Source: Agrobacterium pusense (lineage in GTDB: Bacteria > Pseudomonadota > Alphaproteobacteria > Rhizobiales > Rhizobiaceae). Taken from it: DNA of 64,000 nucleotides. The DNA lies in contig NZ_FNBB01000003.1 of assembly GCF_900102105.1 (NCBI RefSeq), positions 434,001-498,000 on the forward strand. The letters are read 5' to 3'. Shown in pieces: positions 61,128 through 64,000 of this stretch (positions are counted from its first letter, which is position 1; every line of letters begins with the position of its first letter). Under the pieces are notes generated by a model. It had not been told where the DNA came from, made no database searches, and saw only the letters and a program-made list of their open reading frames with translations. The translations under genes and the position numbers were made by a program.

Positions 61128-62627
61128 CTATTTTGCGGGTGGCGAATGTTGTTTTTCCCGGCGGCCGGCAAAACCGCGCTCCCTAGCCCAGATGACCGCC
61201 GCCGTGCGGCGGTTGACGCCGATCTTGCCGTATAGCGACGCGATATGATTGCGGATGGTATGTCTGGACAGGTTCAACCGGTCGCTCATTTCCTTGTCGC
61301 TGCATCCGTCGCAGATCAGAGACAATATCTGCTCTTCACGCTCGGTGAGATCCTTGAGCGAAGCGGAGGATGACGCCCCGCGGGAATTCTGCCTGAGCCC
61401 TGCCAGCCGTTCCACCACGGTGCGACTGAACCATGATGTATCGGCCATGACGCTCTCGATTGCCTCGATCAGTTCGTTCTCGGAGCGGCGTCGCTCCGTC
61501 ACATCCTGTATCGCCCAGATGACACAGAGCTGGTCATTGATCTCGGCGCGTTCTGCAGAAACGATACATTCGGCCGCGCTGCCATCGGCAAGGTTCATGC
61601 GCAGGTTCTCGTTGCGGATCGGGATATTGTCCTTCAGCCGCTTTTCGACATCGCGCCGTGCTGCCACATCGTCCCACAATTTCAGTTCGCTCGCCGTCTT
61701 GCCCACCACCTCGGCTTCCTTGCGTCCGCACAGCGTCAGAAATGCATCGTTGACTTCTGTCAGCACGAAATCTTCAAGCCTCGAAATCGCAGCCGGTGCG
61801 GGCGAGAGTCGGAAGGATTTGAAAAAGCGCTCCTCGCTCTGGCGAAGTGCATTTTGTGCTTTCCGGCGGCCGTCGAGATCGGCGAAGGTAAAAAGCATGC
61901 ACGGCTCTTCGGCAACGGCGATGGTTTCTCCCGCCACGATCACCAGCCGGTCGCCGCCGGGAATGGGGATGAGCGCCTCACGCTGGCGTATGACACGTCC
62001 TTCATGCAGGCGTTTCAGCGCATCCTCGCCGGTATCGCATTCGGAAAACAGGCCGAGTTCCTCGACGCTGATGCCGATAATATCCTCCCGGCTGAAGCCG
62101 GTCATTTCCAGAAAGCCCTGGTTGACACGAATGAAGCGCTGGTCTTCAAGCCTGCAGATGAGACCAGGTGCGGGATTTGCGTTAAAAGCACTCTCGAAAC
62201 GTGCCTCCGCTTCGTAGCGCGGCGTCTCGTCACGAATGATCAGCACCAGCACATCCGGTTTCGCGCCGGCATCTTCCAGGATAAGGCCACGCACGGTGTG
62301 CACCCAGCATTCGGTTTCATCGTCACTCGGCGATATTTCCACCGTGACGTCTTCAAAGGTTTCGCCGGCAAGAAGCCGCTCAAGCGGATACTGCCCTGCT
62401 TCTAGAAGATGATTATTGCGATACCGAAGCGTGAAATTCCGCCGGTAGCTTTCGGTATCGTCGCCGAGTTCGGATACCGATTCTATGCGGTGCATCACAA
62501 GCGCCGCCCTGTTGGCCCAGGCGATTGTTCCGTCGTTTTCGAGAAGGATCAGCCCGTCGCTCAGCCCGGTTACGAGATTTTGCAATACGAGCCGGTTGAT
62601 CTTGGGAATGGTCACGCTGTCGTCCAT
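61128..62627 (-). CDS. LuxR-family regulator with three PAS domains
   Basis: A 499-residue cytoplasmic protein from 62627 (AGGGG upstream); the frame continues to 62777 but lacks a good site there. Three PAS regions are visible at about residues 15-125, 145-260 and 270-390 (for example LICRLEDQRFIRVNQGFLEMTGFSREDI and ISRLEDFVLTEVNDAFLTLCGR regions). A LuxR-type helix-turn-helix is at about 430-490 (LTEREEQILSLICDG, MSDRLNLSRHTIRNHIASLYGK). No kinase or receiver domain is present, so it should sense a ligand, redox or light cue directly. It likely controls the CsbD-BON-DUF992 genes downstream. Confidence 0.88.
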   Translation of the reverse strand: MDDSVTIPKINRLVLQNLVTGLSDGLILLENDGTIAWANRAALVMHRIESVSELGDDTESYRRNFTLRYRNNHLLEAGQYPLERLLAGETFEDVTVEISPSDDETECWVHTVRGLILEDAGAKPDVLVLIIRDETPRYEAEARFESAFNANPAPGLICRLEDQRFIRVNQGFLEMTGFSREDIIGISVEELGLFSECDTGEDALKRLHEGRVIRQREALIPIPGGDRLVIVAGETIAVAEEPCMLFTFADLDGRRKAQNALRQSEERFFKSFRLSPAPAAISRLEDFVLTEVNDAFLTLCGRKEAEVVGKTASELKLWDDVAARRDVEKRLKDNIPIRNENLRMNLADGSAAECIVSAERAEINDQLCVIWAIQDVTERRRSENELIEAIESVMADTSWFSRTVVERLAGLRQNSRGASSSASLKDLTEREEQILSLICDGCSDKEMSDRLNLSRHTIRNHIASLYGKIGVNRRTAAVIWARERGFAGRREKQHSPPAK

Positions 62628-62941
62628 GTCGCCCCTGGCATCTAGAAACTTTATGCCTTTATAACGCCAAGTTCCGCCAAGTGTTGCAAGGCACGGATAG
62701 ACGACACGATAACGCGCCGCTTGACCGCGATAAGCGCGCCGGAATCGGATGGTGCGGATTTGTTGGCTGTCCGTCATCCCGTCACCTCAAGGTTCATTTT
62801 CGCCCCCTGCAAACGCGGCGGTGATCACTTGCTTATGGGCGCGCGCATCGGACATACTGCCTCTTGAACCACAGATGCCAAGGGCGAGACAACGCCAGAG
62901 ACTTGAAGCTGGATCGCGCAGCCATCCGAGAAGATTGAGCC
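62628..62941. other. Divergent intergenic region
   Basis: A 314-base gap between the PAS-LuxR gene (-) and the LysR gene (+), probably holding both promoters. An in-frame 5' extension of the PAS gene reaches 62777 but its 50 residues (basic, no domain) look non-coding. No other gene is seen. Confidence 0.4.
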
Positions 62942-63850
62942 ATGAATACCCGATTCCTCGAAACCTTTCTCTGGGCTGCCCGATTGAGCAGCTTTTCGGC
63001 AGCCGCGGAACGCTTGCACACGACCCAGGCATCTGTTTCAAACCGCATCGCCGCGCTGGAGCGGGAGCTTGGCGTCGTCCTGTTCACGCGTGATGTGCGC
63101 TGCGTCAACCTGACTCCCGCCGGTCGTCTGGCGCTGCAACATGCCGAAAAGATCGTCAATCTCACCGGCGAATTCCGGCAAATCGTCAGCAATCGGGAAG
63201 CGCTGAGGGGGACGGTGAGGATCGGTGCTGCCGATACGATCGTGTATGCCTGGCTGCCGCTTCTCATCCGCCGCATGAACGAGCAATATCCCGGCGTCAG
63301 TCTGGATCTGACAATCGATACCAGCCTGAAACTCTCCCAGCGTATCCAGAACGGCGAGGTGGATGTCGGCTTCATCATGGGGCCGATCATGGCTGCTGAC
63401 ATCTATAACTCACCGCTTTGCACCTTCGAATCCTGCTGGGTGGGCGCGGTCGAACTGCCGCTGCCGGAAACCGGCGTGACGCTTGAAGATATCGCGCATT
63501 TTCCGTTGCTTACCTTCTCCACCGGCTCGCAGCCGCATCAGGCGTTGCGGGCGCTTCTGGATTCGCACGGCCTGTCCGACAGCCGCATTTATAATTCGAA
63601 TTCACTGTCGATCATGACACGCCTCGTGGCCACGGCCGTCGGCGTCGGTGCGCTGCCGCGTGTCTTGGTGGACGGCATCATCAAATCTGGCGAAGCGCGT
63701 ATTCTCGACATCACGCCATCGGTGCCGCCCCTGACCTTTCACACGGTTTACCAGGAGCGAGGCGACAATGCGCTCGCCCGCGCGATCGCCGACATGGCGA
63801 CGGAGATCGTCAGTGAAACCACGATTCAATGGATGACCGCCGCAGCTTAA
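62942..63850 (+). CDS. LysR-family transcriptional regulator
   Basis: A 302-residue regulator. The winged helix-turn-helix at residues 1-60 reads MNTRFLETFLWAARLSSFSA and ERLHTTQASVSNRIAALERELG, followed by the two-lobed inducer domain (VRIGAADTIVYAWLPLLIRR; VGFIMGPIMAADIYNSPLC). It is followed, 126 bases later, by the start of another gene in the same direction, its possible target. Inducer unknown. Confidence 0.9.
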   Translation: MNTRFLETFLWAARLSSFSAAAERLHTTQASVSNRIAALERELGVVLFTRDVRCVNLTPAGRLALQHAEKIVNLTGEFRQIVSNREALRGTVRIGAADTIVYAWLPLLIRRMNEQYPGVSLDLTIDTSLKLSQRIQNGEVDVGFIMGPIMAADIYNSPLCTFESCWVGAVELPLPETGVTLEDIAHFPLLTFSTGSQPHQALRALLDSHGLSDSRIYNSNSLSIMTRLVATAVGVGALPRVLVDGIIKSGEARILDITPSVPPLTFHTVYQERGDNALARAIADMATEIVSETTIQWMTAAA

Positions 63851-63872
63851 TTTTTATGCTGCATTGCAAGAT

Positions 63873-63891
63873 GATTAATCTATAAGCTTAT
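63873..63891. promoter_or_regulatory. Adjacent palindromes upstream of the last gene
   Basis: Two perfect palindromes, GATTAATC (63873-63880) and ATAAGCTTAT (63882-63891), lie nearly side by side between the LysR gene and the gene start at 63977. They are candidate binding sites for the LysR protein. Confidence 0.35.
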
Positions 63892-63976
63892 CTTATGGGT
63901 TTCGATAGAGTTTTTCCGTTTGTCACGAAAACAGTTCCCGTTCTTAATTCTCCTCGCAACATGAGAGGAGAGCAAC

Positions 63977-64000
63977 GTGAAAGTCTCACTTGTTCAAATG
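63977..64000 (+). CDS. Start of a gene, possibly a nitrilase-family amidohydrolase (cut by window edge)
   Basis: Eight codons from a GTG with a good AGGAGAG site give MKVSLVQM. That opening is common in carbon-nitrogen hydrolases, but eight residues cannot settle the family. The gene continues beyond the window, in the same direction as the LysR gene. Confidence 0.35.

Noticed and set aside
1..64000. Insertion sequences, prophage, CRISPR arrays, tRNA or rRNA genes
   Set aside because: No transposase or integrase reading frames, no regularly spaced direct repeats, and no cloverleaf or rRNA-like sequence was recognised by eye; a dedicated RNA search was not possible.

Overview
The window looks like a stretch of replicon from a Rhizobiaceae bacterium, most likely the Agrobacterium/Rhizobium group. 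Grounds: high GC with A/T-rich promoters, many peptide-type (family 5) ABC transporters, Tat-type substrate-binding proteins, DUF992/CsbD/BON stress genes, and three copies of small palindromic intergenic repeats of the RIME type. No rRNA, tRNA, phage, transposase or CRISPR was seen. Genus is inferred; no database was searched.

Layout. (1) 1-8.0 kb: the start of a LysE-type exporter; a four-gene permease/ATPase operon (+) of a family 5 ABC transporter; and converging on it an operon (-) of an enolase-superfamily enzyme, an MsAcT-like SGNH esterase and the matching binding protein. This looks like uptake and use of an acidic or esterified sugar-like compound. (2) 8.0-38.5 kb: an organosulfur region. 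It has six luciferase-like (LLM) flavin monooxygenases, two cytoplasmic proteins resembling the desulfinase DszB with its catalytic Cys/His/Arg/Gly pattern, three acyl-CoA-dehydrogenase-fold proteins of the DszC/SfnB type, a flavin reductase of the DszD type, an M20 amidohydrolase, an aldo/keto reductase, a CPHC redox-like protein, one peptide-type ABC transporter with three binding proteins, a LysR regulator and an Rrf2 regulator. (3) 38.7-46.9 kb: one seven-gene operon whose parts list (two LLM monooxygenases, M20 deacylase, GNAT acetyltransferase, amino-acid ABC transporter, two binding proteins) parallels the Bacillus subtilis ytmI-ytnM S-alkyl-cysteine operon. (4) 46.9-59.9 kb: amine/amino-acid catabolism: two DadA/PuuB-like FAD oxidoreductases, an Lrp regulator, a second peptide-type ABC transporter with a fused double ATPase, two HAD hydrolases, a class III aminotransferase and a two-domain GNAT. 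(5) 59.9-62.6 kb: DUF992, BON and CsbD small stress-type proteins behind a triple-PAS LuxR regulator. (6) 62.9-64 kb: a LysR regulator and the first codons of a possible nitrilase-family gene.

How the genes may work together. In regions 2 and 3 the proposal is that peptide/amino-acid ABC systems import organosulfur compounds; GNAT and M20 enzymes protect and deprotect the amino group; FMNH2-dependent LLM and DszC-like enzymes oxidise and cleave C-S bonds with FMNH2 from the flavin reductase; and DszB-like enzymes release sulfite from sulfinates. The members occur in several operons, and at least three promoter regions share a CTATAGAA core. The desulfurisation role is inferred from family membership, residue patterns and gene neighbourhood; the substrates cannot be read from the sequence.
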